Assembly (NCBI GenBank): GCA_018268855.1
Contig: JAFDVR010000002.1
Coordinates: 1-64,000 of the forward strand
Source of the DNA: Acidobacteriota bacterium
GTDB taxonomy: Bacteria; Acidobacteriota; Terriglobia; Terriglobales; Acidobacteriaceae
DNA length: 64,000 nucleotides
Direction: 5' to 3'
The position numbers were made by a program, and so were the translations under genes. This document shows, in pieces, positions 52,387 to 61,428 of the stretch; within the stretch, counting starts at the first letter, position 1, and each line of letters opens with the position of its first letter. The notes under the pieces were generated by a model. The model was not told the origin of the DNA and ran no database searches. It saw only the letters and a program-made list of their open reading frames with translations.

Positions 52387-53256
52387 ATGTTGGACATTAT
52401 GCAGACACACCGTAGCTTCTCTCTCCATCACGCGCGCACCCGCTATCCGTCCTCCAGAGCAGGAATTTCAGGACGCTGGGAGGCGAACATCAACCCGCCG
52501 CTTCAGAACATCGTCTCCATAGCGCCTGAGTTCCACACCCGCGGTATGCGGGCTTCCTCGCCAGAAGCAGAACTCGCGGTAATGAACCGTCTCGGGCAGT
52601 TCCTTACGAGCGGACCGGACCTATTACTCGATCAACTCACCGCCGCATGCCTTGAAGCGTGCGACGTAAGCTCGGCAGCCGTGGTTCTTCTCCAGCAGGC
52701 AGGGGGGCGATCAAGGCTCCACTGGGCAAGCGTAGCGGGCAATCTTGTCACATCGCCCGAATACCGGTTTGAATGGGAAGCTGCCATGGAAGCGGCATTA
52801 GAGAGCCAGCAGCCAGGCATTTTTATGCGTCTCGCGCCGGCTGGTTCTCCCTCTACTGGAAAGCCACATACGAGCGAATGCCTGGTGGTTCCATGGCAGA
52901 CCCCATCGCACACGCAAGGTGCTCTTGTGGTCTTTTCGGATTGCATGAAGAGATGTCTCGATCCAACCGACCTCAGGATCGCGAAATCGCTGACGTGCTT
53001 CGCCCAGCTTGCAGCCGAAAAGAAGGAGTTTGAAGACCGTTCGGCCAGAGGGTTTGCTTCGGCGGCCCGGCTCGCGAACGAGATTGCCCACGAGATCAAT
53101 AATCCTCTGCAAACTCTTATGAACTCTCTCCACCTGATGGCCTGCGACTATCCCGTTGATATGCACCTTAAAGCGGCACGGGAAGAAGTTCGCAGAGTAG
53201 CCAAGGTGATGAAGACCATCCTGGAGCTTGGCAATCGCAAGAATCCCTGGACCTGA
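52387..53256 (+). CDS. GAF and HisKA-domain protein lacking the ATPase domain
   Basis: A 289-residue protein. Residues about 55-215 resemble a GAF sensor domain (AELAVMNRLGQFLTSGPD, ALVVFSD, LRIAKSLTCFAQLA). Residues about 220-283 are the HisKA dimerisation domain, with His235 in NEIAHEINNPLQTLMNSLHL, a strong H-box. The reading frame ends 50 residues later, and the HATPase_c domain that should follow is absent. Only 13 bases separate its stop from that of nadC. It cannot autophosphorylate by itself, so it may be a phosphotransfer relay or a truncated kinase. The divergent receiver protein is an obvious partner. The start has no clear ribosome site; ATG at 52399 is an alternative. Confidence 0.75.
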   Translation: MLDIMQTHRSFSLHHARTRYPSSRAGISGRWEANINPPLQNIVSIAPEFHTRGMRASSPEAELAVMNRLGQFLTSGPDLLLDQLTAACLEACDVSSAAVVLLQQAGGRSRLHWASVAGNLVTSPEYRFEWEAAMEAALESQQPGIFMRLAPAGSPSTGKPHTSECLVVPWQTPSHTQGALVVFSDCMKRCLDPTDLRIAKSLTCFAQLAAEKKEFEDRSARGFASAARLANEIAHEINNPLQTLMNSLHLMACDYPVDMHLKAAREEVRRVAKVMKTILELGNRKNPWT

Positions 53257-53269
53257 AAGCAGGCGCTAT

Positions 53270-54121
53270 TTAGATATCAAGGCCGAGATCGAGCGCCCGA
53301 ACGCTGTGCGTGAGGGCCCCCACTGAAATCAGATCGACGCCGGTGGCAGCAATCTCCGGTATGCGGTCGAGCGTCACACCACCGCTTGCTTCTGTAATTG
53401 TGCGGCCGTTGATCTGCTCGACAGCGCACTTCAAATGTTCGATAGAGAAGTTATCGAGCAGAATCGTATCGGCGCCAGCAGAAAGCGCCATCGGAACCTG
53501 ATCAAGGCAGTCCACCTCAATCTCCACATGCGTTGTGTGAGGGAGTTGCATCCGCGCTTTGCGGATCGTTTCTGCAAGATCGCTGCCATCATTTGGCGCG
53601 AGTGCGGCAAGATGATTGTCCTTCAGCATGACCGCGTCTGAAAGCGAGAAGCGATGATTATGCCCGCCTCCACAGCGCACGGCATACCGTTCCAGCAGCC
53701 GCAGTCCCGGCGTGGTTTTACGCGTGTCCACGATCTTTGCCCTGGTCCCTGCCGTCGCGGCCACATACTTTGCAGTGAGTGTCGCAATTCCCGATAGACG
53801 CTGTGCGAAGTTCAGGGCCACGCGCTCGGCCTGCAGAATCGCCTGCGCAGGCCCACTGCATTCCGCAATGATGGCGCCAGCTTCGAAGGCTTCTCCATCA
53901 TGAATCGCAAAGGTAGTCTCCACCTTTCCGGCGGAGGCCATCGCGATGGCAATCACATCTTCTCCACAAAACACACCGCCCTCGCGTGCTGTGAGACGTG
54001 CGCGCATCTGCGCCTCTGCGGGCACAAACGTCTGCGAAGTGAGATCGCCCCACGGAGCATCTTCCAGCAGCGCCATCTCTACAAGCCGTTGCACGCTCTT
54101 ACGGTCAGGCTTCAGGAGCAT
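53270..54121 (-). CDS. nadC: Nicotinate-nucleotide pyrophosphorylase (carboxylating)
   Basis: A 283-residue enzyme from ATG 54121 (MLLKPDRKSV); an upstream in-frame ATG would push deep into nadB. Motifs include LLEDAPWGDLTSQ (substrate-binding N-terminus), ALNFAQRLSGIATLT, VDTRKTTPGLR (phosphoribosyl binding), GGGHNHRFSLSDAVMLKDNH, VEIEVDCLDQ and ASGGVTLD. It converts quinolinate and PRPP to nicotinate mononucleotide, with CO2 release, the last step of de novo NAD ring synthesis. It overlaps the end of nadB by 10 bases. Confidence 0.95.
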   Translation of the reverse strand: MLLKPDRKSVQRLVEMALLEDAPWGDLTSQTFVPAEAQMRARLTAREGGVFCGEDVIAIAMASAGKVETTFAIHDGEAFEAGAIIAECSGPAQAILQAERVALNFAQRLSGIATLTAKYVAATAGTRAKIVDTRKTTPGLRLLERYAVRCGGGHNHRFSLSDAVMLKDNHLAALAPNDGSDLAETIRKARMQLPHTTHVEIEVDCLDQVPMALSAGADTILLDNFSIEHLKCAVEQINGRTITEASGGVTLDRIPEIAATGVDLISVGALTHSVRALDLGLDI

Positions 54122-55653
54122 GCGACGGTAACTCCCTGCGTGTAGATGAGCGAGCGTTGCCACTCGGCACGTGTCTCCGTGTAATCCGAACGATAGTGCG
54201 CGCCGCGGGATTCCGTGCGTGCAAGCGCGGCAGAGACCACAAGCCGCGCCAGGCCGAGAAGATTCGCATTCTCCAGTGCATACGCGTCTGTCCCGTCAGC
54301 GTGCCATGCGTTCAATTGAAGAAGAGCAGCTTCCAGTTCCGTGTGCGTGCGCTCAATGCCCGCCGCGTTCCACATCAGCGTTTGCAACGCAGTGCGATCA
54401 ACAAGCGCGCTTTTCACATGCTCCAGCGGAGCAGGAAGATGCTGCGCTTCATCCGCCCAAAGCTCTTCCTCATGCGATGCATCTGCTCCATCGTTATTCA
54501 GCAGATGGGCGCAGCGCCACGCGAAGACAAGGCTCTCAAGCAGCGAATTCGAGGCCAGGCGGTTCGCACCATGCACGCCCGTGCAAGCCACTTCTCCTAC
54601 TGCAAACAGTCCGGGGAGAGAAGTGCGGCCCCACAGGTCCGTGCGCACGCCGCCCATCCAATAATGCGCTGCGGGAGTCACTGGCACCGGTTCGTTCGCC
54701 CAGTTGAAACCTTGCGCGCGGCACGCGCGATCGATGGTGGGGAAGCGGTTACGAAGAAATTCAGCTTCCATCGCGGTCGCGTCCAGCAGCGCAGGCCGTC
54801 CGCCCTGCAACTCCATCTGCATGGCAATCGCGCGCGCTACCACATCGCGAGGAGCAAGCTCGGCCTGCGGGTGGATGGCTGGCATGAAGCGCCGGCCATT
54901 GGCGTCCAGCAGAACAGCACCTTCGCCGCGGACGGCTTCTGAAATTAAAAATCTGCCGCCAACAGCCATCGCCGTCGGATGAAATTGATAGAACTCCGCG
55001 TCGGCAATCTGTGCACCCGCTCGCAATGCCATGGCGATGCCGTCGCCTGTTGCTGCTGCGGGATTTGTTGTATGCAAATACAACTGTCCCGCACCGCCAC
55101 TGGCCAACACAACAGCATCTGCATCCAGACGCCGCTTTACCTCTCCTTCAAGAATGTCGAGGCCTGTAACGCGGCTATCTTTCAAAACCAGATCGCACGC
55201 AAAGGTGTGTTCCAGAACCACGACATCGCTCGCCCGCAGAGCACGCACAAGGGCAAGTTCGATCGACAGGCCCGTTGCATCTCCGCTCGCGTGCAGCACG
55301 CGGGCCTTCGAGTGGGCTGCCTCCAGACCGCGCGCAAGTTCGCCGTTCTTTTTATCGAATGCAACACCAAGACGGATCAGGTCGCGAATGCGGTCCGGGC
55401 CTTCCGTGCATAACACGTCAACGGCTTCACGCTTGCATAAGCCGGCACCTGCGCGTAACGTGTCGGCGATATGTTCGGCCACGCTGTCGTCTGGAAACAT
55501 GGCAGCCGCAATGCCGCCCTGCGCCCATCGCGTATTGCTCTCCGTCACTTCCAGCTTGGTCACAAGCGTGACGTCATGCGTCGCATGCAACTCCAGCGCT
55601 GCAATCAGGCCGGCAATGCCGCTGCCTACTACAACAATGTGTTTGCGCTTCAT
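54112..55653 (-). CDS. nadB: L-aspartate oxidase
   Basis: A 513-residue flavoprotein starting at ATG 55653 (MKRKHIVVVG), which overlaps the nadA stop by 4 bases. The FAD-binding motif VVGSGIAGLIAALEL is at the N-terminus. SNTRWAQGGIAAA is the signature. Succinate-dehydrogenase-like QFHPTAM and the FAD contact GVHGANRLASNSLLES follow. It oxidises aspartate to iminoaspartate, which NadA condenses with dihydroxyacetone phosphate. Two codons past the frame's longer open extension the sequence is Arg-rich and probably non-coding. Confidence 0.95.
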   Translation of the reverse strand: MKRKHIVVVGSGIAGLIAALELHATHDVTLVTKLEVTESNTRWAQGGIAAAMFPDDSVAEHIADTLRAGAGLCKREAVDVLCTEGPDRIRDLIRLGVAFDKKNGELARGLEAAHSKARVLHASGDATGLSIELALVRALRASDVVVLEHTFACDLVLKDSRVTGLDILEGEVKRRLDADAVVLASGGAGQLYLHTTNPAAATGDGIAMALRAGAQIADAEFYQFHPTAMAVGGRFLISEAVRGEGAVLLDANGRRFMPAIHPQAELAPRDVVARAIAMQMELQGGRPALLDATAMEAEFLRNRFPTIDRACRAQGFNWANEPVPVTPAAHYWMGGVRTDLWGRTSLPGLFAVGEVACTGVHGANRLASNSLLESLVFAWRCAHLLNNDGADASHEEELWADEAQHLPAPLEHVKSALVDRTALQTLMWNAAGIERTHTELEAALLQLNAWHADGTDAYALENANLLGLARLVVSAALARTESRGAHYRSDYTETRAEWQRSLIYTQGVTVACS

Positions 55654-56975
55654 CGCGGCTTCACGCTCAACATGCGCTCCAGCGCGACGCGCGCAGGGAT
55701 CGCAATCTCTTCCGGAACCACAATGCGGTTCAGCACCTCGCCACGCTCCAGCGCCTCCAGCACCCACAGCAGATAACTCGGATGAATGCGATACATCGAA
55801 GAGCATGGACAGATGACCGAATCCAGACAGAAGATCGTATGTTCTGGATGCTGGTCGGCAAGCCGCTGCACCATGTTGATCTCCGTGCCAATGGCGAAGA
55901 TGGAACCTGGCTCTGCCGCTTCCACCTTCTTGCGGATAAAGTCTGTCGAGCCTGCCTCATCGGCTGCGTCGACCACTTCCATCGGCGACTCCGGATGCAC
56001 AATCACCCGCACGCCGGGGTGGCGCATACGCGCGAGCTGGACCTGCTCGACTGTAAATCGCTTATGAACCGAGCAGTAGCCATGCCACAGCAAAATGCGT
56101 GCATTCTTTAATGTCTCTTCACTCGATCCGCCAAGCGGCTCGTTCGGGTTCCACACCACCATCTGTTCCAGTGGAATTCCCATCGCCTTACCGGTATTGC
56201 GTCCGAGATGCTGGTCAGGGAAGAAGAGCACGCGTTGCCCACGCTCAAACGCCCAATCCAGCACCGCGCTTGCATTCGATGACGTGCAGACAATGCCGCC
56301 ATGCTTTCCGCAGAACGCCTTCAGCGCCGCGGACGAATTCATATACGTCACCGGAATCACAGGCACGCGGCCGCTCGCGTCTGGCGCTTCCCCGAAAAGA
56401 GCATGCAGATCTTCCCAGCAATCCGTCACCGTATCCACATCGGCCATGTCGGCCATGGAGCATCCCGCAGCCAGGTTCGGCAGAATCACTGCCTGATCGG
56501 GCCGCGAGAGCATGTCCGCCGTCTCGGCCATAAAGTGGACGCCGCAAAAGACCATTGCTTCGGCCTTCGGGCGCGTCCTGGACGCTTGCGCAAGCTGAAA
56601 GGAATCGCCAACAAAATCTGCATAGCGGATGACTTCATCGCGCTGATAGTAGTGCCCCAGAATAAGCAGCTTCTCACCCAGCGCATGCTTCGCCGCGCGA
56701 ATGCGCAGATCGAGTTCCTCGCGCGAGAGCCCGCGATACTCCTGCGGCAGCACACCCTGCACGGGAGATCCAGCCGGCAGCACATCGGCCATCGAAGCAC
56801 CGGGACCATATCCGGGCTTCGCCTCATCAAGCTCCCATGGCCCCGCCGCAAGGTCCGAGGAACAAGTGCTGCTTCCGGAGGTTACATTTCCTGGCCGTTC
56901 GCCGATGCGAATCAGTTGGATAGTCTCATCAATGGATGGCACGCCAATGCTCCTGCCACATCCGCTGCCAATCAC
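55650..56975 (-). CDS. nadA: Quinolinate synthase
   Basis: A 441-residue iron-sulfur enzyme of the NadA family. LILGHYYQRDEV and FVGDSFQLAQ are the substrate-binding strands. Cysteines for the [4Fe-4S] cluster are in NLAAGCSMAD, GIVCTSSNAS and DSVICPCSSMYR. The predicted start is a GTG at 56975. The first 70 residues are Gly/Ser/Pro-rich and not typical of the family, so the real start may be the ATG at residue 62 (MADVLPAG) or a nearby alternative. It is the first gene of a nadA-nadB-nadC operon with overlapping ends, so expression is probably coordinated. Confidence 0.93.
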   Translation of the reverse strand: MIGSGCGRSIGVPSIDETIQLIRIGERPGNVTSGSSTCSSDLAAGPWELDEAKPGYGPGASMADVLPAGSPVQGVLPQEYRGLSREELDLRIRAAKHALGEKLLILGHYYQRDEVIRYADFVGDSFQLAQASRTRPKAEAMVFCGVHFMAETADMLSRPDQAVILPNLAAGCSMADMADVDTVTDCWEDLHALFGEAPDASGRVPVIPVTYMNSSAALKAFCGKHGGIVCTSSNASAVLDWAFERGQRVLFFPDQHLGRNTGKAMGIPLEQMVVWNPNEPLGGSSEETLKNARILLWHGYCSVHKRFTVEQVQLARMRHPGVRVIVHPESPMEVVDAADEAGSTDFIRKKVEAAEPGSIFAIGTEINMVQRLADQHPEHTIFCLDSVICPCSSMYRIHPSYLLWVLEALERGEVLNRIVVPEEIAIPARVALERMLSVKPR

Positions 56976-57078
56976 TCTCTGGCGAATACGTTTTCAAATG
57001 CGAAAAGTGGCGTTCCCTTAAAGACTACCTTTTTCAAGAAAAGTACGCCAAAAAGGGTGAGCCTCGCCGAAAGATTGC

Positions 57079-57693
57079 TTAGAAATTAAAGTGATACACG
57101 ATACCTGCCGTGCCGGCGGTGGTATACATATGTCCGGACTCCGTAACAGGCGTGCCATATCTCTGCCATTGAAGATCGACCTTTAGAGAAAACCGGTTGC
57201 CCATCGCAATATCCACGCCGCCTCCCGGCGAGAGGACCATGGAATGTGAGGCTTTGTAGATAAGGCTTCCATCCGGTGTGGGATATCCGTTGCCGTTGTA
57301 GTAGATCTGTCCAAACCCTGCCAGAATGTCGCCGTAGGGGTGCAATCGTCCGAACGCCCGGCCAATTCTCAAGCCACCTAGCACGTTGTTCTCTCCCGCC
57401 ACAGAGCCTTTATCTATAACGTGGGTACCGCGCACTTCAATAGCAGGATTGACGTGAAGAATCTGTCTAAAGCCTGCGTCTGCACCAGCCGTAATACCCA
57501 GGTTTCTGCCGGAAGCCAATCCAATGTGAGAGCCCGTGATTCCGCTAAAGGCTGACAGCCGGAGGGTGCGTTGTGCGGTAGGAATTTCCTGCGCCATTGC
57601 AAAGGGTGCGCCCGGAACCATCCACGCAACAACTAAAGCCGCAGGAAGTAGTCGTGATAAACGGAGCGTTTTTCTTATCTGCATATACGCCAT
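57079..57693 (-). CDS. Outer membrane beta-barrel protein
   Basis: A 204-residue protein with a signal peptide ending near PFAMAQE (about residue 35). The rest alternates polar and hydrophobic residues in Gly-rich strands (AGADAGFRQILHVNPAIEVRG, LHPYGDILAGFGQIYYNG, LSPGGGVDIAMGNRFSLKVD) and ends in GIVYHFNF, the aromatic C-terminal signature for outer membrane insertion. It resembles the OmpW/OprF-like or porin-family barrel group. The ligand is unknown. It is upstream of nadA on the same strand, but 103 bases separate them. Confidence 0.78.
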   Translation of the reverse strand: MAYMQIRKTLRLSRLLPAALVVAWMVPGAPFAMAQEIPTAQRTLRLSAFSGITGSHIGLASGRNLGITAGADAGFRQILHVNPAIEVRGTHVIDKGSVAGENNVLGGLRIGRAFGRLHPYGDILAGFGQIYYNGNGYPTPDGSLIYKASHSMVLSPGGGVDIAMGNRFSLKVDLQWQRYGTPVTESGHMYTTAGTAGIVYHFNF

Positions 57694-57902
57694 TACTCAA
57701 TCCCCATCGCGGTAAGGCATGGTGGTTTAGACCTGTTGCTTCTACATCAGCAATTAAGAGAAAAGGTGCTGCCTTCCAGAGAACTCAACATCCAACGGAG
57801 ACATAACGGTCAGTATATTCATTCGTAGCGAGATGAAACATGAATGGGCTGCAGAGATCATCCGCAGCCCATCTTTGCTCTATAGAGCACTCGCTAAGGG
57901 CA

Positions 57903-58592
57903 TCAATCCAGATCGAAGAGCAATACCTCTCCATCACCCTGAATCGTGACTTCGCTTTCGTTGCTGATAGCAAGTCCATCACCCTGCGCAAGCGCTTTGC
58001 CGTTGGCCGTCACCGTACCACGGGCCACCTGCAACCACGCGTAACCACTGCGCAGCGTGTGCTTTACCTCGCCACCGTTCTCCAGCTTTGCGGCAAGCAG
58101 TTCGGCATCACTGTGCAGCACGAACGACTCATCACGCCCATCCTTGCTGGCCAGCAGGTGCAGCCTGTTCGGCTCATCGGTCACGCGGAAACGCTTCTGC
58201 TCATACTTGGGTTTAATCCCAAGCTGATTGGGCAACAGCCATATCTGCAACAGATGCAGCGTCTCCGTGCTGCTCGGGTTCATCTCCGAATGCATCACGC
58301 CGCTTCCCGCCGTCATGTGCTGCAACTCGCCCGGCGTAAGCACTCCGCTCGCGCCCGTGGTGTCCTGGTGCTCCACCGCGCCTTCCAGCACGTAGGTCAG
58401 GATCTCCATGTCGCGGTGCGGATGCTTGCCAAAGCCGGTCCCCGGCGCCACAAAGTCTTCATTGATTACACGCAGGGCGCGGAAACCCATCCGCTGCGGG
58501 TTGTAATAGTCCGCAAACGAGAAGCTGAAGTTGGACTGAAGCCAGCTATGATTGCCTTTACCACGTTGGTTCGACGGAAGATAGTTCGTCAT
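57903..58592 (-). CDS. Pirin-family protein (YhhW-like)
   Basis: A 229-residue bicupin protein. The metal-binding His and Glu of the first cupin are in HPHRDMEILTYVLEGAVEH and GSGVMHSEMNPS, matching pirin and YhhW. The second cupin is more divergent and ends VLLFDLD. YhhW-type pirins can oxidise quercetin, but the physiological role in most bacteria is unknown. The ATG follows AGAGGTT. It lies upstream of no clear partner; DinB follows on the same strand side with 53 bases between. Confidence 0.88.
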   Translation of the reverse strand: MTNYLPSNQRGKGNHSWLQSNFSFSFADYYNPQRMGFRALRVINEDFVAPGTGFGKHPHRDMEILTYVLEGAVEHQDTTGASGVLTPGELQHMTAGSGVMHSEMNPSSTETLHLLQIWLLPNQLGIKPKYEQKRFRVTDEPNRLHLLASKDGRDESFVLHSDAELLAAKLENGGEVKHTLRSGYAWLQVARGTVTANGKALAQGDGLAISNESEVTIQGDGEVLLFDLD

Positions 58593-58645
58593 CGAAATAA
58601 CCTCTGCAGAAATAGATGCTGCATGGCATATTTGGATTCAACCTG

Positions 58646-59170
58646 CTATGTAGGCGAAATTAGACCAGATTCGGGGCCCACCAACTCCGCATCCATCGCC
58701 AGGTAATCCATCGGCCAGCCCGGCTTGATTCCGTTCTGGCGCACCAGCGTGGCAAGCTGCGCATAGTGGCGAATGCTGTGCATCATGGCGTGGATAAAGA
58801 CCGTATCGCGATGCGAGCGCAGCCGGCCCATGGTCATGGTGTTGAACTCGATCGGCTTCTGCCAGTCGAAGTCAGGATCAGCCAGAAATTCGCGGTACAT
58901 CGCACACGCGCGGTCATGCGCCCCATAGCTGGCTTCCAGATCTTTCCCAACTTGATCGAGCGGCGTCTCAGGCACACCGGCGATGCGTTGCGCATAACGC
59001 AGCTCCGCCATATGGAAGTGGTGCACCAGCCCAGCCACATCATTAGTCCCCATCACATCGCAATGCAGCGCCAGCGCGTGCGGATGCTGCTCAAAGAGCG
59101 CACGCCACTTGCGCGAAGTCTTCTCGTTCCACTCAAGCATCTTTTCTGCACTTAATGCGGGCGCACTCAT
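58646..59170 (-). CDS. DinB-family protein
   Basis: A 174-residue four-helix-bundle protein. The metal-binding His residues of the DinB/YfiT fold appear as HHFHMAELRYAQRI (about 51) and HAMMHSIRHYAQLATLVRQ (about 130), which fits this family. The function is unknown; relatives include thiol transferases and putative damage-induced proteins. The ATG follows GGAGATGAG. It probably forms a transcription unit with neighbouring minus-strand genes, but gaps of 50-65 bases leave this open. Confidence 0.8.
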   Translation of the reverse strand: MSAPALSAEKMLEWNEKTSRKWRALFEQHPHALALHCDVMGTNDVAGLVHHFHMAELRYAQRIAGVPETPLDQVGKDLEASYGAHDRACAMYREFLADPDFDWQKPIEFNTMTMGRLRSHRDTVFIHAMMHSIRHYAQLATLVRQNGIKPGWPMDYLAMDAELVGPESGLISPT

Positions 59171-59233
59171 CGTCTCATCTCCATTTGCGGGAATACGCTA
59201 TGGATGCGCCGGCATTGTTGCAGATGCAGAAAA

Positions 59234-60505
59234 TCAGAGCGCGCGATGTCCAATATCGCGGCGGAACTGCATGCCCTCGAACGAGATCTCGCCCAAAGCT
59301 TCATATGCCTTCGCCAGCGCACTGCGCAGATCGTCCGCAGCAGCAGTGACACCCAGCACACGCCCGCCCGCCGTCACCACTTCGCCATCACGCAATGCGG
59401 TGCCGGAGTGGAACACCTGCACATCCGCAGGGAAGGGCTCGCCCATTCCGCGAATAGGCAATCCAGTCTTGTGCTTGCCAGGATAGCCACCACTTGCCAC
59501 GATCACACACGCGCTTGCGCCCGGCTTCCACTTCAACTGGAGCGACTGCGCCTTGCCCTCCACCGCTGCCTCAAACAACTCCAGCGCATCACTCTCCAGC
59601 CGCATCATGATCGACTGCGTCTCCGGATCGCCCCACCGCGTGTTGAACTCCAGCACCATCGGTCCGCGCGCAGTCATCATCATCCCGCAGAAGAGAATGC
59701 CCTTGAACGGCGTGCCCTCCTCGCGCATGCCGTCCACAACCTTCTGCGCCACCTGCTTCGTCATCCACGTCCGCATCTCCGGCGTGATCAGCGTGTCCGT
59801 GCAATACGTCCCCATGCCGCCGGTGTTCGGACCGGTATCGCCCTCGCCTATGCGTTTATGGTCCTGCGCCGCAGCCAGAGCAACGGCATGCGTTCCATCA
59901 CATAGCGCAAAGAACGAAACTTCCGGCCCCTCCAAAAACTCTTCCAGCACCAGCGTCGCTTCGCCCTTGCCCAGCAGTGTGCCGGAGAAGATGCCTTCCG
60001 CAGCCTTGATCGCTTCCGCATGGTTCGCAGCGATCACAACACCCTTACCCGCCGCCAGGCCATCCGCCTTCACCACAACAGGAGCATCCGCATCGCCAAA
60101 GTCCGCAAGCGCGCGGCGCACATCCTCCACACTGCTGCATGTGCGATACCGCGCCGTAGGAATCTTGTGGCGCTCCATAAAATCCTTGGCAAAGCTCTTC
60201 GACGACTCCAACTGCGCCGCCGCCTTTGTAGGCCCAAACGCACGCATGCCCTTCGCGTTCAACGCATCCACCATGCCCAGAGCCAGCGGGACCTCCGGCC
60301 CCACAATCGTCAGGTCCGGCTGCTCCTGTTCGGCCACACGCATCAGGTCGGCAAGAACGTCCTGCTTGGCCGGGACGCAACGCGCCACCTGCGCCATGCC
60401 TGCATTTCCCGGCGCAGCCACAATCTCGGTCACACGCGCACTCTTGCTCAGCGCCCACGCAATGGCGTGCTCGCGGCCGCCTCCACCCACAATCAAAATC
60501 TTCAT
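59234..60505 (-). CDS. purD: Phosphoribosylamine-glycine ligase
   Basis: A 423-residue ATP-grasp enzyme. Motifs are LIVGGGGREHAIAWAL at the N-terminus, GPEVPLALGMVD, KADGLAAGKGV (ATP-grasp lysine region), EEFLEGPEVSFFALCDG, FNTRWGDPETQ (metal-binding Asn and Glu) and SGGYPGKHKTG. It joins 5-phosphoribosylamine to glycine in purine synthesis. It starts 11 bases after the alpha/beta hydrolase stop and may be co-transcribed. Confidence 0.96.
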   Translation of the reverse strand: MKILIVGGGGREHAIAWALSKSARVTEIVAAPGNAGMAQVARCVPAKQDVLADLMRVAEQEQPDLTIVGPEVPLALGMVDALNAKGMRAFGPTKAAAQLESSKSFAKDFMERHKIPTARYRTCSSVEDVRRALADFGDADAPVVVKADGLAAGKGVVIAANHAEAIKAAEGIFSGTLLGKGEATLVLEEFLEGPEVSFFALCDGTHAVALAAAQDHKRIGEGDTGPNTGGMGTYCTDTLITPEMRTWMTKQVAQKVVDGMREEGTPFKGILFCGMMMTARGPMVLEFNTRWGDPETQSIMMRLESDALELFEAAVEGKAQSLQLKWKPGASACVIVASGGYPGKHKTGLPIRGMGEPFPADVQVFHSGTALRDGEVVTAGGRVLGVTAAADDLRSALAKAYEALGEISFEGMQFRRDIGHRAL

Positions 60506-60515
60506 TCTGTCTCTT

Positions 60516-61352
60516 TTATGCCTTTAGAAAATCAATCAGCAGACGGCTCGCGTCATCCGCATGCGTCAGCAAAAATCCATGCGGAGCATCCTGCAGCACA
60601 TGGTACGTCGGCTTCTGCAACAGCGCAGACATGCGCGCGCCCGAGTGCTCAATCGGAACAATGCGGTCCGCGCTGCCATGCACCACCAGCACCGGAATAT
60701 CGATCTTTTTCACGTCCTCGCGCAGATCGGTCTGCCACGCATCCACGCAGTTCACAATGCCCGCGAACGATGCCTTCATCCCCAGCACCCAACTCCAGTG
60801 CTTTGCCTCGTCCGTCACGCGGCCCGCAGGCTGCATCACGTCCGCGTTATAAAAATTATCGAAGAATCCCTTCAGAAACGACCCGCGATCCTTCCGCAAA
60901 CCAGCCTTCACACCTTCAAACACGTCCTTCGGCACGCCCTCGGGATTGTCATCTGTCTTGCCCAAAGCAGGCGCGATGGAGCCCAAAAATCCAGCTTTTT
61001 TGAAGCGCTTTGTGCCGTATTTTCCGAGATAGCGTGCCACCTCACCGCCCGCCATCGAGAAGCCGAACAGCGCAGCATCCTTCAAATCCAGGTGCTCCAC
61101 CAGCGTGTGCAGGTCCGCCGCCATTGTGTCATAGTCATACCCCGCCGCAGGCTGGCTGCTCTCGCCAAAGCCGCGCCGGTCATAGGTAATCACGCGGTAT
61201 CCCGCATCCAGCAGCGCCGCCGTCTGCTTCTCCCACGAAGCGCCGTTCAGCGGCCATCCATGCACCAGCACGACAGCCGGGCCCGATCCATGGTCCTCGT
61301 AATCGATCTCAATCGCCGTGGAGTTTTCCGTGCCGACCTTCAGCATCGCCAT
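60516..61352 (-). CDS. Alpha/beta hydrolase (non-heme chloroperoxidase/esterase-like)
   Basis: A 278-residue alpha/beta hydrolase. The oxyanion region is VLVHGWPLNGASWEKQ, the nucleophile Ser lies in LFGFSMAGGEVARYLGKYG, the Asp in VVHGSADRIVPIE, and the His in LQDAPHGFLLTHAD. Sequence and length resemble cofactor-free haloperoxidase or arylesterase proteins, which hydrolyse esters and can form peracids. It has an AAGGAGAG ribosome site and is divergent from the metal transporter with 76 bases between starts. Confidence 0.88.
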   Translation of the reverse strand: MAMLKVGTENSTAIEIDYEDHGSGPAVVLVHGWPLNGASWEKQTAALLDAGYRVITYDRRGFGESSQPAAGYDYDTMAADLHTLVEHLDLKDAALFGFSMAGGEVARYLGKYGTKRFKKAGFLGSIAPALGKTDDNPEGVPKDVFEGVKAGLRKDRGSFLKGFFDNFYNADVMQPAGRVTDEAKHWSWVLGMKASFAGIVNCVDAWQTDLREDVKKIDIPVLVVHGSADRIVPIEHSGARMSALLQKPTYHVLQDAPHGFLLTHADDASRLLIDFLKA

Positions 61353-61384
61353 CGCATCTCTCCTTCACATCTATTCCATCACGC

Positions 61385-61428
61385 TTTGCATCTCAGAAAA
61401 TGCCGGGCCTATAATTAGGCATACCTAA
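61385..61428 (+). promoter_or_regulatory. Promoter with palindromic operator at the transporter start
   Basis: A consensus -10 box TATAAT is at 61410-61415, with a weak TTTGCA at 61385-61390. The inverted repeat TTAGG-CATA-CCTAA (61415-61428) begins within the -10 box and ends at the ATG at 61429. It resembles DtxR/MntR-family operators by sequence. Transcription from this box would start about 6-8 bases before the ATG, so the mRNA may be nearly leaderless. Confidence 0.6.
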
